From Gimesia aquarii (lineage in GTDB: Bacteria; Planctomycetota; Planctomycetia; Planctomycetales; Planctomycetaceae): 64,000 nucleotides of DNA. Location of the stretch: contig NZ_CP037422.1 of assembly GCF_007748175.1 (NCBI RefSeq), forward strand, positions 1 through 64,000, given 5' to 3'. Of this stretch, positions 39,695-49,256 are shown piece after piece. Under the pieces are notes generated by a model. That model was not told the origin of the DNA. It saw only the letters and a list, made by a program, of their open reading frames with translations, and did no database searches. The translations under genes were made by a program, and so were the position numbers. Numbering within the stretch: the first letter of the stretch is position 1; each line of letters opens with the position of its first letter.

Positions 39695-40456
39695 TCATTT
39701 TTTCTTTTCGATCAGAATCATTTTTATTTGCGGGATCAGCAGATCAGCCACCATTTTCTGACCTGCTGTATTGGGATGCACGCCATCCAAAAGGAGATCG
39801 TGGGCGGAATGTCCTTCCGCTTTTGCGTAGTTTTCAAAGGCAGCATAGACATCGATCAACGGTACCTTTTCCTCCTTCGCAATAGTTCTGACGATCGCCG
39901 CATACGATTTGAGAAACACGTTAAATCCATCAGGATCGTCGGGATCATAGGGCGGCTTGCCATAGAGTGTTTTCATTTTTTCGTTCCATCGCATCGAATT
40001 GGGTGTCATCAGAATCACTTCAATATTTTTATTTCGAAGTTGTTTGATGAGAGATCGCAGGTTGGCTTCGTACTTTGCTTTTGAGACACGCGACTGCTTT
40101 GCCGGTGGTGTTCGCCAGACATCAACAGAGGAATCATTGATACCATACTGAATGACCACCAGATCAGGTTGGTGCCGCAATACATCATTTTCGAAACGGG
40201 CCATCGCCTGTGAAGTCGTGTTTCCCCCTATTCCGGAATTGATCACATTGACGGGAAAACCCAACTGCGGAAGTTCTTTCGCAAGAATCTTAGAATAGAC
40301 AACCAGCGGACCGCGCGTCGCCGTTGTGGAATCACCGAATGTGACGATGGTGAATTGTTCTGTCGGCTCTTTCTCTGCTGCCTGCAGCGAAGGATAAAGC
40401 AGGCTACCTATAATCAGTGAGAAGCAGAGTATGAAAGATACAGCACGATAAAACAT
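39695..40456 (-). CDS. Secreted SGNH/GDSL hydrolase
   Basis: I start at the ATG at 40456 because it gives a signal peptide (about 1-27); the 44 preceding residues do not look coding. 253 residues with all four SGNH blocks: FGDSTTA (Ser43), SGIGGNTT (Gly78), YGINDSS (Asn107) and DGVHPN with the catalytic His. Such enzymes remove acetyl or other ester groups from carbohydrates or lipids. Confidence 0.91.
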   Translation of the reverse strand: MFYRAVSFILCFSLIIGSLLYPSLQAAEKEPTEQFTIVTFGDSTTATRGPLVVYSKILAKELPQLGFPVNVINSGIGGNTTSQAMARFENDVLRHQPDLVVIQYGINDSSVDVWRTPPAKQSRVSKAKYEANLRSLIKQLRNKNIEVILMTPNSMRWNEKMKTLYGKPPYDPDDPDGFNVFLKSYAAIVRTIAKEEKVPLIDVYAAFENYAKAEGHSAHDLLLDGVHPNTAGQKMVADLLIPQIKMILIEKKK

Positions 40457-40520
40457 GGATAACAGTCCTGTCTGTGATGCAATAATATTGAGTTGTCTAA
40501 CATGCCAGGCAAGCAACTTC

Positions 40521-41006
40521 TTAAAACAGAGCGGCGATGCCACGTTCACGGCGACAGCTGGAGAGTTGCGCCAGATGAAAGCCGACATGGCTGGTTAGTA
40601 TATGCGCCAGCAGTTGCCCGTTCGTTTCAATGGCTGTGCCGTGCAACAGTTCGACCTGATGAGGTTGTGCCATTGCTGCTGCATCCGCGTTGGCTGCCAA
40701 TGTTCTCAATGTTTCGTAAGCACTTGTATTCGCATTGATCAGCGATTCACACGTCAAGCTTGTGTCCGGCTCAACTTCATCACTCGATCCGGGGCCAAAC
40801 TGGGGAGCCCATTTAGGATGCGTCAAGCTCCCTCCCAGGAAAGTTTGTCCCATTTCACCAACAATCGCGAGGTGACCCAGAATCCAGACCGGAGGATGTC
40901 CATGCCCTTGCCCCGGAGTGAAGAGACACTCCTCAGGCAGATCCGCCATCATGGTTGCGAGCAGATCCAAGAGGAACTGGTTGAGTGTGATTTCATTTTC
41001 AAACAC
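40521..41006 (-). CDS. DinB-like four-helix protein
   Basis: 161 residues, GTG start with GGAG about ten bases before it. The pattern WILGHLAIVGEM and LAHILTSHVGFHLAQLS places His residues as in the DinB/YfiT-like metal-binding fold (three-His site). Members include bacillithiol- and mycothiol-dependent transferases; the function here is unknown. It is followed 64 bases later by the SGNH hydrolase gene. Confidence 0.8.
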   Translation of the reverse strand: MFENEITLNQFLLDLLATMMADLPEECLFTPGQGHGHPPVWILGHLAIVGEMGQTFLGGSLTHPKWAPQFGPGSSDEVEPDTSLTCESLINANTSAYETLRTLAANADAAAMAQPHQVELLHGTAIETNGQLLAHILTSHVGFHLAQLSSCRRERGIAALF

Positions 41007-41150
41007 TTATTGAATCTCCATAAGTGATAAGAAATTATCCGTCAATATTTCACTGAATGTTAAAAAATGGATCCATTCTAATCACAGTCGATTGAGTGGA
41101 TTCCGATTTGTATCACTTATCTTGTAAAGGATTCATTTTGGTGAATCAAG

Positions 41151-42611
41151 TTAAAGTTCAGGGATGGGATCTTCGTCCTTGATATCGACTTCTTCCCAGT
41201 TCGCTTTCCCGTTTTCATAACGCAGGATGCGATGTTTACTGCCGGGAGCAGGTTTCTCGTTGATAGTAGGTAGCCAGGCGCGATGTTCTTTGATTAACGC
41301 AGCGAACTTGGGATCGTTACTGAGATTCTTCCATTCATTCGGGTCCTGTTTCATGTCGTAGAATTCTTCCGTACCATCAGCATAACGGATGTAGCGATAA
41401 TTCTCGGAGCGCACTGCCGTATTATTACGATTATGTGAGGTAATGGCGGGCCACTTGCGGGGTGTGTTTGCGTCTTTTAATTGAGGAACCAATGAGTGGC
41501 CTTCCAATCCCGCTTTGGGAGGTAACTTACATAGCTGCAACAATGTGGGATAGATATCCAACAGTTCGACTGGCTTGCTGCAAACAGCGCCTTCCGTAAT
41601 GCCTGGTCCGGCAAAAATTAAGGGCACGCGAGTCGAACGATCCCACAATGTGTTCTTACCGGTGATCAGCTTCTCGCCGAGATGCCAACCATGATCGGAC
41701 CAAATGACAATGATTGTGTTTTCAGCAAGATTGTTTTTCTCCAGCGCATCCACCACACGCCCAACCTGACTGTCGACAAAACTAGTCGACGCGAGATAGG
41801 AACGAACCAGATTTTTCCACTGATTGGCTTCCTGCAGAAACTTGAATCGAGGTTCGGGGAGTTTCCAATGCAGGTACCAGGAAAAGCGAGGTGTGTCATC
41901 GCGGTCGTTTTCGAGGAGCGGTGGCAATTGTAAGGTCTCTTCAGGGTAGAGATCAAACCACTTTTGAGTCGCATAGCAGGGAACGTGAGGCAGGAAAAAA
42001 CCAGCCGAAAGAAAGAACGGTTCTTGCGGTTTTTTATTTAACTGATCGACGGCCCAACTCGCGACTTTCCAGTCTCCTTTGTCTTCATCTTTATGAGGAA
42101 AGGTACCCCAATCGACAAGCGGATGTGGGTTCGGCGTCTTGACCAGTTTTTTCGGAGGTTTGACGCCGACTCCCGCGGGTGGACCCAGCACATTAAATTC
42201 CTGGTCTTTTTTCTTTCGTCCATAACCACCATGATAAATCTTTCCGGTGCTGTATGTTTTATAGCCATGTTGCTGAAGGTATTGAGGGAGCGTGACATGG
42301 TCTTTGAACTTGCCAATCGTACGAAACCAGGGGGCCAGTCCATACACTCCGGTTGTAGAAGGACGTAGCCCTGTCATCAGGCTGGTGCGCGAGGGGTTAC
42401 AAAGCGGTGATTGACAGTGTGCGTTGTTAAACAAGGTACCTCTCGCCGCCACCCGATCAATATGCGGGGTTTTGATTTGAGGATGCCCTTTCAGACAACC
42501 AATCCAGTCGTTCTGGTCATCAATGGCAATAAACAGAATATTTGGCTTCTGTGCCGCCCAGAGCGGCGAACAAACAGACCAGATTACAACCATCGTGAGT
42601 AGCCATCGCAT
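41151..42611 (-). CDS. Secreted sulfatase, iduronate-2-sulfatase-like
   Basis: 486 residues, signal peptide about 1-20. IAIDDQNDW (28-36) binds metal, and the active site is CNPSRTSLMTG with Cys71, the formylglycine site. WSDHGWHLGEKL in the middle is typical of iduronate-2-sulfatase-like S1 sulfatases. It lies about 18 kb from the three-sulfatase run and stands alone between the DinB-like and DUF1501 genes. Confidence 0.94.
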   Translation of the reverse strand: MRWLLTMVVIWSVCSPLWAAQKPNILFIAIDDQNDWIGCLKGHPQIKTPHIDRVAARGTLFNNAHCQSPLCNPSRTSLMTGLRPSTTGVYGLAPWFRTIGKFKDHVTLPQYLQQHGYKTYSTGKIYHGGYGRKKKDQEFNVLGPPAGVGVKPPKKLVKTPNPHPLVDWGTFPHKDEDKGDWKVASWAVDQLNKKPQEPFFLSAGFFLPHVPCYATQKWFDLYPEETLQLPPLLENDRDDTPRFSWYLHWKLPEPRFKFLQEANQWKNLVRSYLASTSFVDSQVGRVVDALEKNNLAENTIIVIWSDHGWHLGEKLITGKNTLWDRSTRVPLIFAGPGITEGAVCSKPVELLDIYPTLLQLCKLPPKAGLEGHSLVPQLKDANTPRKWPAITSHNRNNTAVRSENYRYIRYADGTEEFYDMKQDPNEWKNLSNDPKFAALIKEHRAWLPTINEKPAPGSKHRILRYENGKANWEEVDIKDEDPIPEL

Positions 42612-42814
42612 CAGAAGTACCTTTCAATGAACCTTCGAATATTCAACGCAATTTACTCATTTTCATCATACTGTGTCCCGTAGGAGAATGAAATCACCAG
42701 ATTGATTTTCCATTCGGAGATCGTTTCAACGGCAAATTTTATCTGGATAACATAAACAAATATTGATATATTAGGCGATAATCAAAGCAGACAATATCCT
42801 CAGGCTCAGGTAAA

Positions 42815-44212
42815 ATGATGCTTTCGTTCACCGACCACCACAAGACTCATGGTCGACGCGAGTTCCTCCGGGTGGGAGGCTTGGCGTTAGGTGGGCTGAC
42901 GCTGCCGGAAATCCTGTCGGCAAAAGCACAGGCTGCCGGTTCGGGGACGTTGCTGAAAAATAAATCAGTCATCTTCCTGTTTATGCATGGCGGACCAAGC
43001 CAGATCGAGACGTTTGATCCGAAGATGGATGCCCCCGCAAATATCCGCAGTGCCACTGGTGAAGTGACAACCAAAATTCCTGGTGTGACCTTTGGCGGGA
43101 CTTTTCAGAAGCTGTCTCAACTGGCGGATCGAATGTCAATCGTGCGTTCTTATCGCACGGGCGACAGTCGCCATGACATCAAGCCGATTGTGCATAAAGA
43201 TACGCTCGATGCAAATCTTGGTTCACTCTACTCGCGAGTGGTTGGTGCGAATCATCCCAAGAATGGAATGCCGACCAACGCAGTACTCTTCCCGCGGGCC
43301 ATTGATGAGAAGATGATGCCCGCCATCACGAAGTTCGGTAAATTTGATTCACATGGTTCGATGGGCAGCGCTTATACCCCCTTCGTTCCCGGTGCAGGTG
43401 GTGACCTGCAATCGAACATGAGGCTTTCCATTCCTCAAAATCGGCTCGATGATCGTAAATTGTTATTGTCAAACCTGGATCGTGCTCGCTGGGCAGCAGA
43501 CAAAAGTGAATCCTTTACCGCGTCTTCGCATCTACAGCAACAGGCCTTCGATGTGATCATGGGAGGTGTTTCCAAAGCCTTCGATTTATCTAAGGAAGAT
43601 CCCAAAATCGTCGCACGTTATGATACTGCACCACTGGTCAAGCCAGATCAAATTGACAAACGCTGGAAGAATTACGAACGTTATGTCGTTAATGCGCAAT
43701 CACTGGGAAAACTGTTATTAATGGGACGTCGCCTTTGCGAAGCCGGTTGTAGTTTTGTGACAATCACGACGAACTTTGTGTGGGATATGCACGCTGACAA
43801 AAATAACGCTGGCGTTGCAGAAGGCATGGACTACATGGGGGTTCCCTTCGATCATGCCGTGTCTGCTTTCATGGAAGATGTACATGACCGCGGGCTCAGT
43901 GATGACATTCTGCTGGTCTGTTCCGGGGAAATGGGGCGCACTCCGAAGTTGAACAAAAATGGCGGCCGCGATCACTGGGGTAATTTATCGCCTTTGATGC
44001 TATCAGGCGGTGGTTTAAAGATGGGGCAGGTCATCGGCCAGTCCACGCGTCATGCCGGTGAACCACAGACTGAGCCCATCGAACGTAAAGATCTCGTCAC
44101 GAGTATCATGCATACTCTGTTCGATCTGGGTGAACTTCGCATTACCCGTGGCGTGCCAAATGAAATCATCCAGGTTGCCTCGGCTGGTAAGATCATTCCA
44201 GGACTCTTTTAA
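42815..44212 (+). CDS. Tat-exported DUF1501 protein
   Basis: 465 residues. Tat leader GRREFLRVGGLALGGLTLPE, then VIFLFMHGGPSQIETFDPK and CSGEMGRTPKLNKNGGRDHW as in the other DUF1501 protein at 36316. The two are paralogues, with clear differences between them. It converges with the M56 fusion gene, whose stop is eight bases away. Confidence 0.92.
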   Translation: MMLSFTDHHKTHGRREFLRVGGLALGGLTLPEILSAKAQAAGSGTLLKNKSVIFLFMHGGPSQIETFDPKMDAPANIRSATGEVTTKIPGVTFGGTFQKLSQLADRMSIVRSYRTGDSRHDIKPIVHKDTLDANLGSLYSRVVGANHPKNGMPTNAVLFPRAIDEKMMPAITKFGKFDSHGSMGSAYTPFVPGAGGDLQSNMRLSIPQNRLDDRKLLLSNLDRARWAADKSESFTASSHLQQQAFDVIMGGVSKAFDLSKEDPKIVARYDTAPLVKPDQIDKRWKNYERYVVNAQSLGKLLLMGRRLCEAGCSFVTITTNFVWDMHADKNNAGVAEGMDYMGVPFDHAVSAFMEDVHDRGLSDDILLVCSGEMGRTPKLNKNGGRDHWGNLSPLMLSGGGLKMGQVIGQSTRHAGEPQTEPIERKDLVTSIMHTLFDLGELRITRGVPNEIIQVASAGKIIPGLF

Positions 44213-44220
44213 TAGCCGTG

Positions 44221-47200
44221 CTATTTTTTGAGTACGGCACTCAACTTTTCTTTCATGCCCAGCCATTTTGTATCCGAAGCGACAAGCAGACCATCAGGGC
44301 CGATAAGGAAATACGTGGGGACCGAGCTGATCGCCAGTTGGCGTGCCATGTCAGACTCGTCACCAAGGTAGTTTTGCGACCAGTTCCAACCACCTTGCTC
44401 TACGAGGGTCTTTGCTTTAGAAGAATCTTTGTCGATATTCAATCCTACGAGTGTAATCGGCTTATCTGAGAGGTGGTCTATGGTTGCTTGAATATCTGGC
44501 ATCGTCTTGAGACAGGGAACGCACCAACTTGCCCAGACATGCATCAAGACATAGCGTCCTTCCATATCTTTGATAGAATTCTCGCGCCCCGTTGTGTCTG
44601 TGAATTTATAGATCTGCATGTTCGCACCTACCCGTGGGCCGACCCGGCAGGCCACTTCAATATTTCCAATATCTTTCTTTCCCGAAGCAATATCGGATGA
44701 AGTCACGTTGATCGTGATAACCTTTTCTCCAACCGTTTCAACAAGGCACCCCGCAGGTTGTTCATATAACCTCAGCACAAGATCGTAAACGCCAGGGGGC
44801 ACTCCGCTGATATGAAGTTGGCCATCAGGTGCCAGCTTTACGAAGTAATAGGGCCGAGTTCTCAACCAATCATAACGATTTGGATCCAGGAACCAGGATG
44901 CCTGGGCAGGGCCATTTGGGTTAAAACTGAGAATCGGAAAATCTCTTGGCAGTTTGATACCACCATCACGTCGAATCAGATAATTAAGTGACCAGTTCTT
45001 ATTCAGAGCTGCTTCGCCACGGCCTGTCGCTACAACTTTGCCTGTGACGGTAGTTCCCTTTCCACCTAGAGTGAGCCTTTTATTTTCGCCCGGTTGTAGA
45101 TCGAGAGGAATTGCCTGACTCGATGTTAATGGCGAATCTCGCCAGGGGCCGAGATATGCTTGGATGCTTCCCGCGATTGGGGGTAGACGTTTGAATTCAA
45201 ACCCACCGTCTGCATCTGTAAGAGCACTATAGGAATCCTGGAATCGGGGTTCCCCCAGCTTTCCATCCCGCACTGGACGAAAATAGATCCATTGGTCTGA
45301 GACGGGTTTTCCATCTTGGAATAACCTGCCCGAAACTTTGGCCCAGGGTTGCAACTGAATCGTGCCTATTTTTTCATTTGGTTTTCGAAGCACTTCAGCG
45401 AAACCAATGTCGTGAATGACGCGAACGCGGATCGGTTCGAATGTAGCCGCCAGTTGAAATCGTCCCGCTTTTGATGTCTTGATTTGTTGTCCACTCCATT
45501 CGAGCTTGTTGTTGTTTATGTGAGGTACGATGCTAGGTGTGCCTTGGACCACGACCGCAGAGGGTACGGGTTTTCCATCCTTGTCTAGAACAAGGCCTTC
45601 ATGTGCTTTAGCTGGTTCCAGAGAAAAGTTTTGTGTAACGCGACTATCTCCCAGGGCGAACGAGTTTTCACTCATCGCCGAACGATAACCGTCGGCATCA
45701 ATTCGAATTTGGTGTCGACGATCATACATACCATCATTCAGCTCGATTTCATAAATGCCATTTTCACCTGGAACAGAGCGATTAAACGAGGTAGATAAAA
45801 ATTGGGGACGGAACACGATTACAGGAACAGCTCGAAATTCTTTGATTGGTTTTCCAGTTTCAGCGTCTGTGACTTTACCGGAAGCGATCAGGGGCGGAGC
45901 GAGTTTGATAACATGTTCTGCTTCCGTAGCAACTAGTGTCACAGTTTTTGAAGCAAGTTTCTTGGCATAAATCTCATAAGTTACAGCATCGTCGGGAGCC
46001 CAGTCCCACACATACACACCCTTCTCATCAGAATGGACGGGTATCCGAGAATTGAGAACATTGGGGTGTCGGTGATTATAAAGCGATTCTACACCGCGCC
46101 ACTTCCCCAGGCTGATCCTGGCCTTGGGAACGGGTTTTCCGTTGGAGTCCACGATCTTCAGGGTAAGGCGTTTTCCAGGCTTCATTTCGAAAGAGAGTGG
46201 TTCCATCGCTTTGGTGGCATTGACGATTTGGCGTACTGGCATAAATCCCGGAGCGACGACTGTGATGGGATGTTTTCCTGGTGGGAGCGGGATGGTTTCG
46301 AAATGTCCCTTGTTGTCGATCTCAACTTCGTGAATTGTAGAGCCATAGTAGGGCTCGTCGTGCCAGATAATTAATCCCTTTGTCACAGGGTCACCGGCGG
46401 TGTTGATGACAGTACCACGAATCGCAACACCAGGAGAGAGTACGATTTTGCCACTTCCGTCTCGCAGTAATGGTGTGGTCAATTTTTGCTGGTCCTGCAA
46501 TTCTCCCCATTCTGAATCACTAATGTAATCTTGATGTGTGAATTTGAGGCGGAATTGATAGTCTTCACCGGCGGGTTTTGCTGGTGCATTTTTAATGCTC
46601 CATTTTCCCATTTTATTTGTGATCACCGTTGTCTGTTTAGAATCGTTGTCAGTCAGATATGAACTGATGATGGATTTGGGGTTTACCGTCCACAAGGGTT
46701 CGGGAGATGTTACTTTGACGTCGACGACCACATTGGGTATAGGCTGATTATTCTTATCAACAACAGTGCCACTCAATTTGGTTCCACGTGCCAGTTGAAA
46801 TTTAAATTGCTCTGGTATCCGCTTGCCTTGGTCGTGAGTGCCCTGGGCAAAATTGACAAATTCTGAGACGTATCCTGGCTTACTAGCCCACAGTCGAAGG
46901 ATATGCAGCCGGCGTGGAATTTTGAGAGTCACGAGACCGTCAGAACTCGTAACATGGTCTGAGTTGGGTGAACGTTCCCCCTTGTAATCATCGAGATACC
47001 AGAGAGACCTGTGTAACTTGGCGCCTTTAAGTGGTTTGCCATTTTCGTCACGAATCGAAATGGTCATTGTGCGGGTTTCATCGTTCGTGCTCTCTTGTGG
47101 AGCGGCTTTGTCTACAGCTGACTTTGAGTTGTCTGGTTCGACTTTGGGTATCTCTGCCACTTCGGTTGACGTTTCGTTGTCCACGACGAGGGGATTCTGT

Positions 47201-48432
47201 GATGGTTCATCCTGAGATCGCAGGCGCATTGATCCAATGATCGCAACAACGACCATTGCCGCTACCAAAAGTCTTCGCGCTGCCTTTGGTGAAAGTGAAA
47301 TGTGACTGCGCGCAAGATCAAGGAGTGCCAAGATGCGATGTTCTACATGAGCACGATGTGACATTCCAATGGCCGTAGTGTAATTTTGATTTTGATGCTG
47401 ATAAGATCTTGCGACATCTAACAAAACATCGGCATAGTCTGTTGGTCGCTGTCCACTGGCAAGCACAAGATCATCGCAGGCCAGCTCCTGGAGCTTACGC
47501 ATTTGAAGCAGGCCAATCCAGCAAATGGGGTTAAACCAGAACAGGGTACAGACAACACCCGCGATGGATTGAGTCAGTATGTCATGTCTTTTCGCGTGTG
47601 CTAATTCATGTAACAAAACAAGTCGGCAACGCGCCGAGTTCCAAAGAACGGCATCTTTTGGCAGTAAAACAATCGTGCGAAAGATGCCAGTCACCATTGG
47701 TGATTGTGTAACGTCGAGTCTTCGTAGTTCAATACTTCGGTGGAAGCCGAGAGACTGCGCAGCGTCGGCCGCGGCGCGTGCCCACTCTTGCTTGTCAACC
47801 AGAGTGCTACGACGCAGGGTACGCGCCAGTAACCATTGAAACCAGGCAGTTCTCAACAGACAGAAAAAAATACCGCTAACCCAAACGAGGATCATGACTA
47901 GATTCCAGGAAATTACAAACGTGCCAGATTCATTTACCGTGGTGGGACGATTTTTGTTTTGCAATTCGGTTGAAATTACGGCCTCCTGTGGACGAACCGG
48001 TTCCCACTCCGATGGAGTTGGTGCAGCATGAGGAATTTGAAAATTGTGCGGATTCATCGGTTCATCAGACAGCACAGTGGTATCTCCACTGGTTGGATTT
48101 ACGATACGATTCGAATTGGCGGTGTTGCTGCTGGTCGCGGTTCCATCATAATTCAACTGAGCACCCCAGGAACGCGGCAGAATGGCTAATGACCATGAGG
48201 GTGAAAAAACAGTGATGATGGGGATCACAAGGCATCCGCAAAATGCCAACGTCCATAGTCGATGGAGTACCGCTGCGGATCGTGTTTTCATCAGGTGTGC
48301 AATGACCAGCGTTGCCATGAGTAAGACAAAACACTTGATAGACAAACCGATCAGCAGAAATGAAGCCATACCATCGGTGAATCCAAAAAGAGAAAAGTCA
48401 TCACCAGTCGTTAGGAAGAGACCGTGATTCAT
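44221..48432 (-). CDS. M56 (BlaR1/MecR1-like) peptidase fused to carboxypeptidase-regulatory repeats and a thioredoxin
   Basis: 1403 residues. Membrane segments at about 20-80, 175-205 and 383-400 enclose the zinc-protease motif HELAHAKRHD (His275-Asp284, HExxH form intact). After the last helix about eight CarboxypepD_reg-like beta-sandwich repeats follow (near 457, 554, 670, 760, 850, 947, 1035 and 1127, each with a GxVxDxxGKPV-type start). The tail is a redoxin domain with WCVPC (Trp1303-Cys1307) and a VPTYFLIGPDG cis-Pro loop. BlaR1-type proteases cleave a cognate repressor when the outer domain senses a ligand; here the outer domain is a redox-capable arm and not a penicillin sensor. AAGG eight bases upstream and a one-base gap to the BlaI gene indicate an operon. 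Confidence 0.9.
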   Translation of the reverse strand: MNHGLFLTTGDDFSLFGFTDGMASFLLIGLSIKCFVLLMATLVIAHLMKTRSAAVLHRLWTLAFCGCLVIPIITVFSPSWSLAILPRSWGAQLNYDGTATSSNTANSNRIVNPTSGDTTVLSDEPMNPHNFQIPHAAPTPSEWEPVRPQEAVISTELQNKNRPTTVNESGTFVISWNLVMILVWVSGIFFCLLRTAWFQWLLARTLRRSTLVDKQEWARAAADAAQSLGFHRSIELRRLDVTQSPMVTGIFRTIVLLPKDAVLWNSARCRLVLLHELAHAKRHDILTQSIAGVVCTLFWFNPICWIGLLQMRKLQELACDDLVLASGQRPTDYADVLLDVARSYQHQNQNYTTAIGMSHRAHVEHRILALLDLARSHISLSPKAARRLLVAAMVVVAIIGSMRLRSQDEPSQNPLVVDNETSTEVAEIPKVEPDNSKSAVDKAAPQESTNDETRTMTISIRDENGKPLKGAKLHRSLWYLDDYKGERSPNSDHVTSSDGLVTLKIPRRLHILRLWASKPGYVSEFVNFAQGTHDQGKRIPEQFKFQLARGTKLSGTVVDKNNQPIPNVVVDVKVTSPEPLWTVNPKSIISSYLTDNDSKQTTVITNKMGKWSIKNAPAKPAGEDYQFRLKFTHQDYISDSEWGELQDQQKLTTPLLRDGSGKIVLSPGVAIRGTVINTAGDPVTKGLIIWHDEPYYGSTIHEVEIDNKGHFETIPLPPGKHPITVVAPGFMPVRQIVNATKAMEPLSFEMKPGKRLTLKIVDSNGKPVPKARISLGKWRGVESLYNHRHPNVLNSRIPVHSDEKGVYVWDWAPDDAVTYEIYAKKLASKTVTLVATEAEHVIKLAPPLIASGKVTDAETGKPIKEFRAVPVIVFRPQFLSTSFNRSVPGENGIYEIELNDGMYDRRHQIRIDADGYRSAMSENSFALGDSRVTQNFSLEPAKAHEGLVLDKDGKPVPSAVVVQGTPSIVPHINNNKLEWSGQQIKTSKAGRFQLAATFEPIRVRVIHDIGFAEVLRKPNEKIGTIQLQPWAKVSGRLFQDGKPVSDQWIYFRPVRDGKLGEPRFQDSYSALTDADGGFEFKRLPPIAGSIQAYLGPWRDSPLTSSQAIPLDLQPGENKRLTLGGKGTTVTGKVVATGRGEAALNKNWSLNYLIRRDGGIKLPRDFPILSFNPNGPAQASWFLDPNRYDWLRTRPYYFVKLAPDGQLHISGVPPGVYDLVLRLYEQPAGCLVETVGEKVITINVTSSDIASGKKDIGNIEVACRVGPRVGANMQIYKFTDTTGRENSIKDMEGRYVLMHVWASWCVPCLKTMPDIQATIDHLSDKPITLVGLNIDKDSSKAKTLVEQGGWNWSQNYLGDESDMARQLAISSVPTYFLIGPDGLLVASDTKWLGMKEKLSAVLKK

Positions 48433-48433
48433 A

Positions 48434-48823
48434 TTATCTGCCTTCTTTACGGGCGCGTTTAATGGCCTGCTCTAATCGATCCAGGTCTTCTTCAGTCAGA
48501 GTTTTAGCCGAATCATCAATGAGTGCCGCTAAGGCATTGCCGGGCGACTTCGGAAAGAATGTTTCCATCACACTCCGTAGTGCAGAACGGCTGGCTGTGC
48601 GCTTGGACTTTACAGGAGAATAGATGTGCTTCACACCACTGCGATCACGGTGTACGAAGCCTTTGCGTTCAAGTTGCCCGATCATGGTTCTGACGGCTGA
48701 ATAGCTTGGAGGGTCTGTCAGTTTTTCGCGTACTTCAGCCACAGATGCCTTTTCGAGTTGATATAAAACATCCATGATTTGTTGTTCGCGTGCTGCCAAT
48801 TCGCGTTTTCTCTTCTTTTCCAT
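48434..48823 (-). CDS. BlaI/MecI/CopY-family transcriptional repressor
   Basis: 129 residues from the ATG at 48823 (a TTG four codons upstream is less likely). Winged-helix domain with REQQIMDVLYQLEKASVAEV and SYSAVRTMIGQLERKGFVHRD, the helix-turn-helix and wing of the BlaI family, and a C-terminal dimerisation part. The partner protease is the next gene. Its promoter overlaps TGTCA/TGACA repeats, which suggests autorepression. Confidence 0.92.
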   Translation of the reverse strand: MEKKRKRELAAREQQIMDVLYQLEKASVAEVREKLTDPPSYSAVRTMIGQLERKGFVHRDRSGVKHIYSPVKSKRTASRSALRSVMETFFPKSPGNALAALIDDSAKTLTEEDLDRLEQAIKRARKEGR

Positions 48824-48838
48824 CGTTTTATCCAAATG

Positions 48839-48891
48839 AGTGTCAATTCATTAACATGTGTCATTGTATTGACACTAATTTTACTTGTCAA
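48839..48891 (-). promoter_or_regulatory. Sigma-70 promoter and operator-like repeats of the BlaI/M56 operon
   Basis: On the - strand: TTGACA (48891-48886), a 17-base spacer, then TACAAT (48868-48863), a near-consensus promoter placing the transcript start about 30 bases before the ATG. AGTGTCAAT (48839-48847) and ATTGACACT (48868-48876) form a perfect 9-base inverted repeat. Further TGTCA/TGACA copies lie at 48859-48863 and 48886-48890, and one more at 48932-48936. BlaI-type dimers bind such dyads. The remaining spacer to 49256 holds nothing else I recognise. Confidence 0.7.
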
Positions 48892-49256
48892 GAAAATAAT
48901 TCAATGAAAGCAATATGCGATTAATTTCAGTTGACAAATTATTTTTGTTCACATCATCAAGTTTCTTATTTCAGCTAATGGCTCTGATAAGCGACAGACT
49001 GGATGACGAATGAGCTTCGCCAATATTTCATATTTCGGCAATCACATTTTCACACAAGTGTTGTAAATAACCTTTTGAAAAAAAGTCTAACTCACCAACT
49101 AAGAACATCACTGTGCATACCCAGTACAAATTCGACGGGCCAACCTACTTCGTCACTTGTTTGCAAATAACAAGGGCAACCCACGGCAATCCTTTTAGCG
49201 TTCACATAGTAACCCTGTGACACATTGAAAACTTTATTACTTATGGAGACATAATT

